DNA of 64,000 bases, from contig NW_027480423.1 of the NCBI RefSeq assembly GCF_051401765.1, positions 18,476,001 through 18,540,000 on the forward strand, in the 5' to 3' direction. Shown here piece after piece: positions 52,301-64,000 of the stretch. The first letter of the stretch is position 1, and every line of letters starts with the position of its first letter. Under the pieces are notes generated by a model, which saw only the letters and a program-made list of their open reading frames with translations, had not been told where the DNA came from and searched no databases. Source of the DNA: Calliopsis andreniformis. Its lineage: Eukaryota > Arthropoda > Insecta > Hymenoptera > Andrenidae. A program made the translations under genes and the position numbers.

Positions 52301-55300
52301 AAATATAAAATAAATAGAACAGTTTTTCCATCGTATAAAACGAATAATTGCTACCATTGTGAAAGTTATTGTCATTTCTACCTTCAGGGCAACCTAAACT
52401 TCACCCTAGGGCGTTGTTCCACCAGATGGAATAGTTAGGGCCTAAGAAGTCAACGCCAGAAGCATAAAATACGATATAAATACAACAGTTTTTCCATCAT
52501 ATAAAACGAATGATAGCAACGAGTGTGAAAGTTATGGTCATTTCTACGTTCCGAGCAACCTAGGTTTCACTCTACGGCGATGCTCCACCAGATCAAACAG
52601 TTAGGGCCTTAGAAGTCAACGCCCGAAGCATAAAATACAAAATAAATAGAACGGTTTTTCCATTGTATAAAACGAATAATTGCTACCAGTGTGAAAGTTA
52701 TGGTCATTTCTACGTTCCGCGCAACCTGGGCTTTACTCTAGGGCGTTGTTCCACCAGATGGAATAGTTACGGCCTAAGAAGTCAACGCCAGAAGCATAAA
52801 ATACGATATAAATACAACAGATTTTCCATCGTATAAAACAAATAATTGCAAGCAGTGTGAAAGTTATGGTCATTTCTACGTTCCGGGCAACCTAGGCTTC
52901 ACTGTATGGCGTTCTTCCACCACATCGGATATTTACGGCCTCAGAAGTCAACGCCTGAAGTATAAAATACAATAAAAATACATCAGTCTTTCCATCCTAT
53001 AACAGGAATAATTGCAACCCGTGTGAAAGGGATGGTCATTTCTACGTTCCGGTCTACCTAGGCTTCACTGTATGGCGTTCTTCCACCACATCGGATAGCT
53101 ACGGCCTCAGAAGTCAATGCCTGAAGTATAAAATACAATAAAAATACATCAGTCTTTCCATCCTATAACAGGAATAATTGCAACCCGTGTGAAAGATCTG
53201 GACATTTCTACGATCCGGGCTACCTAGGCTTCACTCTACGGCATTCTTCCACCACATCGAATAGCAACGGCCTCAGAAGTCAACGCCAGAAGCATAAAAT
53301 ACGATATAAATACAACAGCTTTTCCATCGTATAAAACAAATAATTGCAACCAGTGTGAAAGTTATGGTCATTTCTAAGTTCCGGGCAACCTAGGCTTCAC
53401 TGTATGGCGTTCTTCCACCACATCGAATAGCTACGGCCTCAGAAGTCAGCGCCTGAAGTATAAAATACAATAAAAATACAACAGTTTTTCCATCATATAA
53501 AACGAATGATAGCAACCAGTGTGAAAGTTATGGTCATTTCTACATTTCGAGCAACCTAGGCTTCACTCTAGGGCGTTGGTCCACCTGATCGAATAGTTAG
53601 GGCCTTAGAAGTCAACGCCCGAAGCATTAAATACAAAATAAATAGAACGGTTTTTCCATTGTATAAAACGAATAATTGCTACCAGTGTGAAAGTTATGGT
53701 CATTACTACGTTCCGCGCAACCTGGGCTTTACTCTAGGGCGTTGTTCCACCAGATCGAGTAGTTAGGGCCTAAGAAGTGAACGCCAGAAGCATAAAATAC
53801 AATGTAAATACAACAGTTTTTCCATCGTATAAAACGAATAATTGCAACCAGTATGAAACTTATGGTCATTTCTACGTACCGGGCAACCTAGGCTTCACAC
53901 TAGGGCGTTGCTCTACCAGATCGAATAGTTAGGGCCTTAGAAGTCAACGCCCGAAGCATAAAATACAAAATAAATAGAACAGTTTTTCCATCGTATAAAA
54001 CGAATAATTGCTACCAGTGTGAAAGTTATGGTCATTTCTACTTTCCGGGCAACCTAGGCTTCACCCTAGGGCGTTGTTCCACCAGAAGGAATAGTTATGG
54101 CCTAAGAAGTCAACGCCAGAAGCATAAAATACGTTATAAATACAACAGCTTTTCCATCGTATAAAACAAATAATTGCAACCAGTTTGAAAGTGATGGTCA
54201 TTTCTACGTACCGGGCAACCTAGGCTTCACTCTAGGGCGTTGCTCCACCAGATCGAATAGTTAGGGCCTTAGAAGTCAACGCCCGAAGCATAAAATATAA
54301 AATAAATAGAACAGTTTTTCCATCGTATAAAACGAATAATTGCTACCATTGTGAAAGTTATTGTCATTTCAACCTTCAGGGCAACCTAAACTTCACCCTA
54401 GGGCGTTGTTCCACCAGATGGAATAGTTAGGGCCTAAGAAGTCAACGCCAGAAGCATAAAATACGATATAAATACAACAGCTTTTCCATCGTATAAAACG
54501 AATAATTGCTACCAGTGTAAAAGTTATGGTCATTTCTACGTTCCGGGCAACCTAGGCTCCACCCTAGGCCGTTGTTCCACCAGATCGAATAGTTAGGGCC
54601 TAAGAAGTGAACGCCAGAAGCATAAAATACAATATAAATACAACAGTTTTTCCATCATATAAAACGAATGATAGCAACGAGTGTGAAAGTTATGGTCATT
54701 TCTACGTTCCGAGCAACCTAGGTTTCACTCTACGGCGATGCTCCACCAGATCAAACAGTTAGGGACTTAGAAGTCAACGCCCGAAGCATAAAATACAAAA
54801 TAAATAGAACGGTTTTTCCATTGTATAAAACGAATAATTGCTACCAGTGTGAAAGTTATGGTCATTTCTACGTTCCGCGCAACCTGGGCTTTACTCTAGG
54901 GCGTTGTTCCACCAGATGGAATAGTTAGGGCCTAAGAAGTCAACGCCAGAAGCATAAAATACGATATAAATACAACAGCTTTTCCATCGTATAAAACAAA
55001 TAATTGCAAGCAGTGTGAAAGTTATGGTCATTTCTACGTTCCGGGCAACCTAGGCTTCACTGTATGGCGTTCTTCCACCACATCGGATAGCTACGGCCTC
55101 AGAAGTCAACGCCTGAAGTATAAAATACAATAAAAATACATCAGTCTTTCCATCCTATTACAGGAATAATTGCAACCCGTGTGAAAGGGATGGTCATTTC
55201 TACGTTCCGGGCTACCTAGGCTTCACTGTATGGCGTTCTTCCACCACATCGGATAGCTACGGCCTCAGAAGTCAACGCCTGAAGTATAAAATACAATAAA

Positions 55301-56032
55301 AATACATCAGCCTTTCCATCCTATAACAGGAATAATTGCAACCCGTGTGAAAGATCTGGACATTTCTACGATCCGGGCTACCTAGGCTTCACTCTACGGC
55401 GATGCTCCACCAGATCAAACAGATAAGGCCTTAGAAGTCAACGCCCGAAGCATAAAATACAAGATAAATAGAACGGTTTTTCCATTGTATAAAACGAATA
55501 ATTGCTGCCAGTGTAAATGCTATGGTCATTTCTACGTTCCGGGCAACCTAGACTTCACCCTAGGCCGTTGTTCCACCAGATCGAATAGTTAGGGCCTAAG
55601 AAGTGAACGCCAGAAGCATAAAATACAATATAAATACAACAGTTTTTCCATCGTATAAAACGAATAATTGCAACCAGTATGAAACCTATGGTCATTTCTA
55701 CGTACCGGGCAACCTAGGCTTCACACTAGGGCGTTGCTCTACCCGATCGAATAGTTAGGGCCTTAGAAGTCAACGCCCGAAGCATAAAATACAAAATAAA
55801 TAGAACAGTTTTTCCATCCTATAAAACGAATAACTGCTACCAGTGTGAAAGTTATGGTCATTTCTACTTTCCGGGCAACCTAGGCTTCACCCTAGGGCGT
55901 TGTTCCACCAGATGGAATAGTTAGGGCCTAGGAAGTCTACGCCAGAAGCATAAAATACGATATAAATACAACAGCTTTTCCATCGTATAAAACAAATAAT
56001 TGCAACCAGTTTGAAAGTGATGGTCATTTCTA
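49297..56032 (+). repeat. Long duplication, left copy (partner 57431-64000+)
   Basis: Collinear with the partner at 8,134 bp (49 monomers) up to about 51730 and at 7,968 bp (48 monomers) from about 51896 on. The monomer between those points, which holds AAACGCATAATTGC, is missing from the partner. The copies are near-identical elsewhere; differences I noted include one at about 52823 (AACAGATTTTCC against AACAGCTTTTCC) and one at about 54371. Confidence 0.9.
50537..53348 (+). repeat. 17-monomer block (partner 45889-48866)
   Basis: Partner of the upstream block with one monomer removed near 52489, where the sequence switches from an ACGATATAAATACAACAG start to a TTTTTCCATCATATAAAAC continuation inside the AT-rich zone. 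This block is itself included in the larger 48/49-monomer duplication. Confidence 0.85.
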
Positions 56033-56624
56033 CGTACCGGGCAACCTAGGCTTCACTCTAGGGCGTTGCTCCACCAGATCGAATAGTTAGGGCCTTTGAA
56101 GTCAACGCCCGAAGCATAAAATACAAAACAAATAGAACAGTTTTTCCATCGTATAAAACGAATAATTGCTACCAGTATGAAAGTTATGGTCATTTCTACT
56201 TTCCGGGCAACCTAGGCTTCACCCTAGGGCGTTGTTCCACCATATGGAATAGTTAGGGCCTAAGAAGTCAACGCCAGAAGCATAAAATACGATATAAATA
56301 CAACAGCTTTTCCATCGTATAAAACGAATAATTGCTACCAGTGTAAAAGTTATGGTCATTTCTACGTTCCGGGCAACCTAGGCTTCTCCCTAGGCCGTTG
56401 TTCCACCAGATCGAATAGTTAGGTCCTAAGAAGTGAACGCCAGGAGCATAAAATACAATATAAATACAACAGTTTTTCCATCATATAAAACGAATGATAG
56501 CAACCAGTGTGAAAGTTATGGTCATTTCTACGTTCCGGGCAATCTAGGCTGCACTCTAGGGCGTTGCTCCACCAGATCGAATAGTTAGGGCCTTAGAAGT
56601 CAACGCCCGAAGCATAAAATACAA
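55825..56624 (+). repeat. 4.8-monomer block (partners 49517 and 57651)
   Basis: About 800 bp, from AACGAATAACTGCTACC to the next CCCGAAGCATAAAATACAA, reappear 11 monomers (1,826 bp) downstream at 57651-58450. They also occur 38 monomers upstream from 49517. Shared markers are GGCCTAGGAAGTCTACG, GGGCCTTTGAAG, CCATATGGAATAG and GGCTTCTCCCTAGGCC. It is the seam at which the 48/49-monomer unit restarts. Confidence 0.85.
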
Positions 56625-57430
56625 AATAAATAGAACAGTTTTTCCATCGTATAAAACGAATAATTGCTACCAGTGTGAAAGTTATGGTCATTTCTACTTT
56701 CCGGGCAACCTAGGCTTCACCCTAGGGCGTTGTTCCACCAGAAGGAATAGTTAGGACCTAAGAAGTCAACGCCAGAAGCATAAAATACGTTATAAATACA
56801 ACAGCTTTTCCATCGTATAAAACAAATAATTGCAACCAGTTTGAAAGTGATGGTCATTTCTACGTACCGGGCAACCTAGGCTTCACTCTAGGGCGTTGCT
56901 CCACCAGATCGAATAGTTAGGGCCTTAGAAGTCAACGCCCGAAGCATAAAATATAAAATAAATAGAACAGTTTTTCCATCGTATAAAACGAATAATTGCT
57001 ACCAGTGTGAAAGTTATTGTCATTTCTACCTTCAGGGCAACCTAAACTTCACCCTAGGGCGTTGTTCCACCAGATGGAATAGTTAGGGCCTAAGAAGTCA
57101 ACGCCAGAAGCATAAAATACGATATAAATACAACAGCTTTTCCATCGTATAAAACAAATAATTGCAAGCCGTGTGAAAGTTATGGTCATTTCTACGTTCC
57201 GGGCAACCTAGGCTTCACTGTATGGCGTTCTTCCACCACATCGGATGGCTACGGCCTCAGAAGTCAACGCCTGAAGTATAAAATACAATAAAAATACAAC
57301 AGTCTTTCCATCCTATAACAGGAATAATTGCAACCCGTGTGAAAGGGATGGTCATTTCTACGTTCCAGGCAACCTAGGCTTCACTCTAGGGCGTTGCTCC
57401 ACCAGATCAAATAGTTAGGGCCTTAGAAGT

Positions 57431-60400
57431 CAACGCCAGAAGCATAAAATACGATATAAATACAACAGCTTTTCCATCGTATAAAACAAATAATTGCAAC
57501 CAGTGTGAAAGTTATGGTCATTTCTAAGTTCCGGGCAACCTAGGCTTCACTGTATGGCGTTCTTCCACCACATCGAATAGCTACGGCCTCAGAAGTCAGC
57601 GCCTGAAGTATAAAATACAATAAAAATACAACAGTTTTTCCATCATATAAAACGAATAACTGCTACCAGTGTGAAAGTTATGGTCATTTCTACTTTCCGG
57701 GCAACCTAGGCTTCACCCTAGGGCGTTGTTCCACCAGATGGAATAGTTAGGGCCTAGGAAGTCTACGCCAGAAGCATAAAATACGATATAAATACAACAG
57801 CTTTTCCATCGTATAAAACAAATAATTGCAACCAGTTTGAAAGTGATGGTCATTTCTACGTACCGGGCAACCTAGGCTTCACTCTAGGGCGTTGCTCCAC
57901 CAGATCGAATAGTTAGGGCCTTTGAAGTCAACGCCCGAAGCATAAAATACAAAATAAATAGAACAGTTTTTCCATCGTATAAAACGAATAATTGCTACCA
58001 GTATGAAAGTTATGGTCATTTCTACTTTCCGGGCAACCTAGGCTTCACCCTAGGGCGTTGTTCCACTATATGGAATAGTTAGGGCCTAAGAAGTCAACGC
58101 CAGAAGCATAAAATACGATATAAATACAACAGCTTTTCCATCGTATAAAACGAATAATTGCTACCAGTGTAAAAGTTATGGTCATTTCTACGTTCCGGGC
58201 AACCTAGGCTTCTCCCTAGGCCGTTGTTCCACCAGATCGAATAGTTAGGTCCTAAGAAGTGAACGCCAGGAGCATAAAATACAATATAAATACAACAGTT
58301 TTTCCATCATATAAAACGAATGATAGCAACCAGTGTGAAAGTTATGGTCATTTCTACGTTCCGGGCAATCTAGGCTGCACTCTAGGGCGTTGCTCCACCA
58401 GATCGAATAGTTAGGGCCTTAGAAGTCAACGCCCGAAGCATAAAATACAATATAAATACAACAGTTTTTCCATCGTATAAAACGAATAATTGCAACCAGT
58501 ATGAAACTTATGGTCATTTCTACGTTCCGGGCAACCTAGGCTTCACCCTAGGGCGTTGTTCCTCCAGATGGAATAGTTAGGGCCTAAGAAGTCAACGCCA
58601 GAGGCATAAAATACGATATAAATACAACAGCTTTTCCATCGTATAAATCAAATAATTGCAACCAGTTTGTTAGTGATGGTCATTTCTACGTTCCGGGCAA
58701 CGTAGGCTGCACTCTAGGGCGTTGCTCCACTAGATCGAATAGTTAGGGCCTTAGAAGTCAACGCCCGAAGCATAAAATACAAAATAAATAAAACAGTTTT
58801 TCCATCGTATAAAACGAAAAATTGCAAACAGTGTGAAAGATATGGACATTTCTACGATCCGGGCTACCTAGGCTTCACTCTATGGCATTCTTCCACCACA
58901 TCGAATAGCAACGGCCTCAGAAGTCAACGCCAGAAGCATAAAATACGATATAAATACAACAGCTTTTCCATCGTATAAAACAAATAATTGCAACCAGTGT
59001 GAAAGTTATGGTCATTTCTAAGTTCCGGGCAACCTAGGCTTCACTGTATGGCGTTCTTCCACCAAATCGAATAGCTACGGCCTCAGAAGTCAGCGCCTGA
59101 AGTATAAAATACAATAAAAATACAACAGTTTTTCCATCATATAAAACGAATGATAGCAACCAGTGTGAAAGTTATGGTCATTTCTACATTTCGAGCAACC
59201 TAGGCTTCACTCTAGGGCGTTGGTCCACCTGATCGAATAGTTAGGGCCTTAGAAGTCAACGCCCGAGGCATTAAATACAAAATAAATAGAACGGTTTTTC
59301 CATTGTATAAAACGAATAATTGCTACCAGTGTGAAAGTTATGGTCATTTCTACGTTCCGCGCAACCTGGGCTTTACTCTAGGGCGTTGTTCCACCAGATC
59401 GAGTAGTTAGGGCCTAAGAAGTCAACGCCAGAAGCATAAAATACGATATAAATACAACAGCTTTTCCATCGTATAAAACAAATAATTGCAAGCAGTGTGA
59501 AAGTTATGGTCATTTCTACGTTCCGGGCAACCTAGGCTTCACTGTATGGCGTTCTTCCACCACATCGGATTGCTACGGCCTCAGAAGTCAACGCCTGAAG
59601 TATAAAATACAATAAAAATACATCAGTCTTTCCATCCTATAACAGGAATAATTGCAACCCGTGCGAAAGGGATGGTCATTTCTACGTTCCAGGCAACCTA
59701 GGCTTCACTCTAGGGCGTTGCTCCACCAGATCAAACACTTAGGGCCTTAGAAGTCAACGCCCGAAGCATTAAATACAAAATAAATAGAACAGTTTTTCCA
59801 TTGTACAAAACGAATAATTGCTACCCGTGTAAAAGTTATGGTCATTTCTACGTTCCGGGCAACCTAGGCTTCACACTAGGGCGTTGCTCTACCAGATCGA
59901 ATAGTTAGGGCCTTAGAAGTCAACGCCCGAAGCATAAAATACAAAATAAATAGAACAGTTTTTCCATCGTATAAAACGAATAATTGCTACCAGTGTGAAA
60001 GTTATGGTCATTTCTACTTTCCGGGCAACCTAGGCTTCACCCTAGGGCGTTGTTCCACCAGAAGGAATAGTTAGGGCCTAAGAAGTCAACGCCAGAAGCA
60101 TAAAATACGTTATAAATACAACAGCTTTTCCATCGTATAAAACAAATAATTGCAACCAGTTTGAAAGTGATGGTCATTTCTACGTACCGGGCAACCTAGG
60201 CTTCACTCTAGGGCGTTGCTCCACCAGATCGAATAGTTAGGGCCTTAGAAGTCAACGCCCGAAGCATAAAATATAAAATAAATAGAACAGTTTTTCCATC
60301 GTATAAAACGAATAATTGCTACCATTGTGAAAGTTATTGTCATTTCTACCTTCAGGGCAACCTAAACTTCACCCTAGGGCGTTGTTCCACCAGATGGAAT

Positions 60401-63400
60401 AGTTAGGGCCTAAGAAGTCAACGCCAGAAGCATAAAATACGATATAAATACAACAGTTTTTCCATCATATAAAACGAATGATAGCAACGAGTGTGAAAGT
60501 TATGGTCATTTCTACGTTCCGAGCAACCTAGGTTTCACTCTACGGCGATGCTCCACCAGATCAAACAGTTAGGGCCTTAGAAGTCAACGCCCGAAGCATA
60601 AAATACAAAATAAATAGAACGGTTTTTCCATTGTATAAAACGAATAATTGCTACCAGTGTGAAAGTTATGGTCATTTCTACGTTCCGCGCAACCTGGGCT
60701 TTACTCTAGGGCGTTGTTCCACCAGATGGAATAGTTACGGCCTAAGAAGTCAACGCCAGAAGCATAAAATACGATATAAATACAACAGCTTTTCCATCGT
60801 ATAAAACAAATAATTGCAAGCAGTGTGAAAGTTATGGTCATTTCTACGTTCCGGGCAACCTAGGCTTCACTGTATGGCGTTCTTCCACCACATCGGATAT
60901 TTACGGCCTCAGAAGTCAACGCCTGAAGTATAAAATACAATAAAAATACATCAGTCTTTCCATCCTATAACAGGAATAATTGCAACCCGTGTGAAAGGGA
61001 TGGTCATTTCTACGTTCCGGTCTACCTAGGCTTCACTGTATGGCGTTCTTCCACCACATCGGATAGCTACGGCCTCAGAAGTCAATGCCTGAAGTATAAA
61101 ATACAATAAAAATACATCAGTCTTTCCATCCTATAACAGGAATAATTGCAACCCGTGTGAAAGATCTGGACATTTCTACGATCCGGGCTACCTAGGCTTC
61201 ACTCTACGGCATTCTTCCACCACATCGAATAGCAACGGCCTCAGAAGTCAACGCCAGAAGCATAAAATACGATATAAATACAACAGCTTTTCCATCGTAT
61301 AAAACAAATAATTGCAACCAGTGTGAAAGTTATGGTCATTTCTAAGTTCCGGGCAACCTAGGCTTCACTGTATGGCGTTCTTCCACCACATCGAATAGCT
61401 ACGGCCTCAGAAGTCAGCGCCTGAAGTATAAAATACAATAAAAATACAACAGTTTTTCCATCATATAAAACGAATGATAGCAACCAGTGTGAAAGTTATG
61501 GTCATTTCTACATTTCGAGCAACCTAGGCTTCACTCTAGGGCGTTGGTCCACCTGATCGAATAGTTAGGGCCTTAGAAGTCAACGCCCGAAGCATTAAAT
61601 ACAAAATAAATAGAACGGTTTTTCCATTGTATAAAACGAATAATTGCTACCAGTGTGAAAGTTATGGTCATTACTACGTTCCGCGCAACCTGGGCTTTAC
61701 TCTAGGGCGTTGTTCCACCAGATCGAGTAGTTAGGGCCTAAGAAGTGAACGCCAGAAGCATAAAATACAATGTAAATACAACAGTTTTTCCATCGTATAA
61801 AACGAATAATTGCAACCAGTATGAAACTTATGGTCATTTCTACGTACCGGGCAACCTAGGCTTCACACTAGGGCGTTGCTCTACCAGATCGAATAGTTAG
61901 GGCCTTAGAAGTCAACGCCCGAAGCATAAAATACAAAATAAATAGAACAGTTTTTCCATCGTATAAAACGAATAATTGCTACCAGTGTGAAAGTTATGGT
62001 CATTTCTACTTTCCGGGCAACCTAGGCTTCACCCTAGGGCGTTGTTCCACCAGAAGGAATAGTTATGGCCTAAGAAGTCAACGCCAGAAGCATAAAATAC
62101 GTTATAAATACAACAGCTTTTCCATCGTATAAAACAAATAATTGCAACCAGTTTGAAAGTGATGGTCATTTCTACGTACCGGGCAACCTAGGCTTCACTC
62201 TAGGGCGTTGCTCCACCAGATCGAATAGTTAGGGCCTTAGAAGTCAACGCCCGAAGCATAAAATATAAAATAAATAGAACAGTTTTTCCATCGTATAAAA
62301 CGAATAATTGCTACCATTGTGAAAGTTATTGTCATTTCTACCTTCAGGGCAACCTAAACTTCACCCTAGGGCGTTGTTCCACCAGATGGAATAGTTAGGG
62401 CCTAAGAAGTCAACGCCAGAAGCATAAAATACGATATAAATACAACAGCTTTTCCATCGTATAAAACGAATAATTGCTACCAGTGTAAAAGTTATGGTCA
62501 TTTCTACGTTCCGGGCAACCTAGGCTCCACCCTAGGCCGTTGTTCCACCAGATCGAATAGTTAGGGCCTAAGAAGTGAACGCCAGAAGCATAAAATACAA
62601 TATAAATACAACAGTTTTTCCATCATATAAAACGAATGATAGCAACGAGTGTGAAAGTTATGGTCATTTCTACGTTCCGAGCAACCTAGGTTTCACTCTA
62701 CGGCGATGCTCCACCAGATCAAACAGTTAGGGACTTAGAAGTCAACGCCCGAAGCATAAAATACAAAATAAATAGAACGGTTTTTCCATTGTATAAAACG
62801 AATAATTGCTACCAGTGTGAAAGTTATGGTCATTTCTACGTTCCGCGCAACCTGGGCTTTACTCTAGGGCGTTGTTCCACCAGATGGAATAGTTAGGGCC
62901 TAAGAAGTCAACGCCAGAAGCATAAAATACGATATAAATACAACAGCTTTTCCATCGTATAAAACAAATAATTGCAAGCAGTGTGAAAGTTATGGTCATT
63001 TCTACGTTCCGGGCAACCTAGGCTTCACTGTATGGCGTTCTTCCACCACATCGGATAGCTACGGCCTCAGAAGTCAACGCCTGAAGTATAAAATACAATA
63101 AAAATACATCAGTCTTTCCATCCTATTACAGGAATAATTGCAACCCGTGTGAAAGGGATGGTCATTTCTACGTTCCGGGCTACCTAGGCTTCACTGTATG
63201 GCGTTCTTCCACCACATCGGATAGCTACGGCCTCAGAAGTCAACGCCTGAAGTATAAAATACAATAAAAATACATCAGCCTTTCCATCCTATAACAGGAA
63301 TAATTGCAACCCGTGTGAAAGATCTGGACATTTCTACGATCCGGGCTACCTAGGCTTCACTCTACGGCGATGCTCCACCAGATCAAACAGATAAGGCCTT

Positions 63401-64000
63401 AGAAGTCAACGCCCGAAGCATAAAATACAAGATAAATAGAACGGTTTTTCCATTGTATAAAACGAATAATTGCTGCCAGTGTAAATGCTATGGTCATTTC
63501 TACGTTCCGGGCAACCTAGACTTCACCCTAGGCCGTTGTTCCACCAGATCGAATAGTTAGGGCCTAAGAAGTGAACGCCAGAAGCATAAAATACAATATA
63601 AATACAACAGTTTTTCCATCGTATAAAACGAATAATTGCAACCAGTATGAAACCTATGGTCATTTCTACGTACCGGGCAACCTAGGCTTCACACTAGGGC
63701 GTTGCTCTACCCGATCGAATAGTTAGGGCCTTAGAAGTCAACGCCCGAAGCATAAAATACAAAATAAATAGAACAGTTTTTCCATCCTATAAAACGAATA
63801 ACTGCTACCAGTGTGAAAGTTATGGTCATTTCTACTTTCCGGGCAACCTAGGCTTCACCCTAGGGCGTTGTTCCACCAGATGGAATAGTTAGGGCCTAGG
63901 AAGTCTACGCCAGAAGCATAAAATACGATATAAATACAACAGCTTTTCCATCGTATAAAACAAATAATTGCAACCAGTTTGAAAGTGATGGTCATTTCTA
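57431..64000 (+). repeat. Long duplication, right copy, cut by the window edge
   Basis: Still matches its partner at the last base of the window, so the true length is more than 6.57 kb and the right breakpoint is not visible. Private changes include CCACTATATGG, GGCAACGTAGG and CCACCAAATCG. If the match continues beyond the edge, this would be a long higher-order unit of roughly 8 kb. Confidence 0.9.
57651..58450 (+). repeat. 4.8-monomer block (partners 49517 and 55825)
   Basis: Third occurrence of the block in this window. It continues into CAATATAAATACAAC text, as does the 49.5-kb copy, while the 55.8-kb copy continues into CAAAATAAATAGAAC text. That difference places the breakpoint just after the shared GCATAAAATACAA. 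Confidence 0.85.

Larger units (their letters stand above)
1..64000 (+). repeat. Satellite DNA array, 166-bp monomer, about 386 head-to-tail copies
   Basis: The junction motif CCACCA-GATCGAA recurs at 1, 167, 333, 499, 665 and 831, which fixes the period at exactly 166 bp. The same phase can be followed to the right edge, for example GATC at 63713, with a net loss of only 32 bp. Every monomer has the same orientation and I saw no foreign insertion. Landmarks in order are GATCGAATAGTTAGGGCC, then GAAGTCAACGCC, an AT-rich stretch with ATAAAATACAA and CAGTTTTTCCATCGTATAAA, then CAGTGTGAAAGTTATGGTCA, TTTCTACGTTCCGGGCAACC and TAGGGCGTTGCTCCACCA. All gene-free stretches in this window consist of this repeat. 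Long satellites of this unit size are typical of eukaryotic heterochromatin; a centromeric role is inference. The family is not recognised. Confidence 0.98.
45907..64000 (+). repeat. Homogenised right-hand domain in exact 166-bp phase
   Basis: The rare marker CATTTCTAAG occurs at 46231, 49385, 50879, 53369, 57519, 59013 and 61337. All gaps are exact multiples of 166 (19, 9, 15, 25, 9 and 14 monomers), so there is no net indel in 18 kb. Most monomers belong to a few nearly invariant subtypes: CCCGAAGCATAAAATACAAA, CCAGAAGCATAAAATACGAT, GTGAACGCCAGAAGC and CCTGAAGTATAAAATAC. Nested long blocks are annotated separately. Confidence 0.88.

Noticed and set aside
1..64000. CRISPR array
   Set aside because: The period is 166 bp, there is no alternation of a constant repeat with unique spacers, and all of the unit is repeated.
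1..64000. Assigning the satellite to a named family or taxon because of its length (about 160-170 bp)
   Set aside because: Many unrelated eukaryotic satellites have this length, and I could not verify a sequence match without a search.

Overview
The whole window is one uninterrupted satellite DNA array. It holds about 386 head-to-tail copies of a 166-bp monomer, all in the same orientation. I found no gene, RNA gene, transposon, CRISPR array or unique-sequence island. The open frames present are short (at most 90 codons) and are shadows of the repeat. Because 166 = 3 x 55 + 1, the reading frame rotates by one base at every monomer, so no frame stays open for even two full repeats. Monomer GC is about 42% (counted on a consensus read by eye). 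An AT-rich half (about phase 41-96, counting from the usual GATCGAA) alternates with a GC-richer half that carries a conserved inverted repeat around CCTAGG.

Such a long, gene-free, nucleosome-sized tandem array points to a eukaryotic nuclear genome, probably centromeric, pericentromeric or other constitutive heterochromatin. I do not recognise the satellite family and cannot name a taxon from the sequence.

Layout: (1) 1-4.6 kb holds diverged monomers with small local duplications: a 332-bp dimer, a 664-bp four-monomer spacing, and a 5-monomer block repeated 22 monomers away. (2) 4.6-10.8 kb is the most heterogeneous part. It has single-base indels, no long recent duplication, and a private monomer subtype. 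(3) 10.8-13.9 kb is a mosaic that is repeated, rearranged, at 23.9-26.0 kb. (4) 14.7-21.7 kb includes three tandem copies of an 830-bp five-monomer unit and is repeated collinearly at 40.1-45.9 kb. (5) 22.0-28.9 kb and 30.8-37.7 kb are two almost identical 6.9-kb copies, joined by a segment made from a 13-monomer (2,158-bp) unit. (6) 45.9-64.0 kb is the most homogenised part. Monomer phase is exact, with no net indel, and nested long units of 3, 11, 27/28 and 48/49 monomers run past the right edge of the window.

Nothing here works as a gene set. The biology is array evolution: point-mutated monomer subtypes are shuffled in whole-monomer steps by unequal exchange or gene conversion, with the newest duplications on the right and the oldest sequence on the left. 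The features worth testing are the higher-order repeat structure, the left-to-right homogenisation gradient, the conserved hairpin with one possible compensatory change, and a private subtype that partly resembles a CENP-B box.
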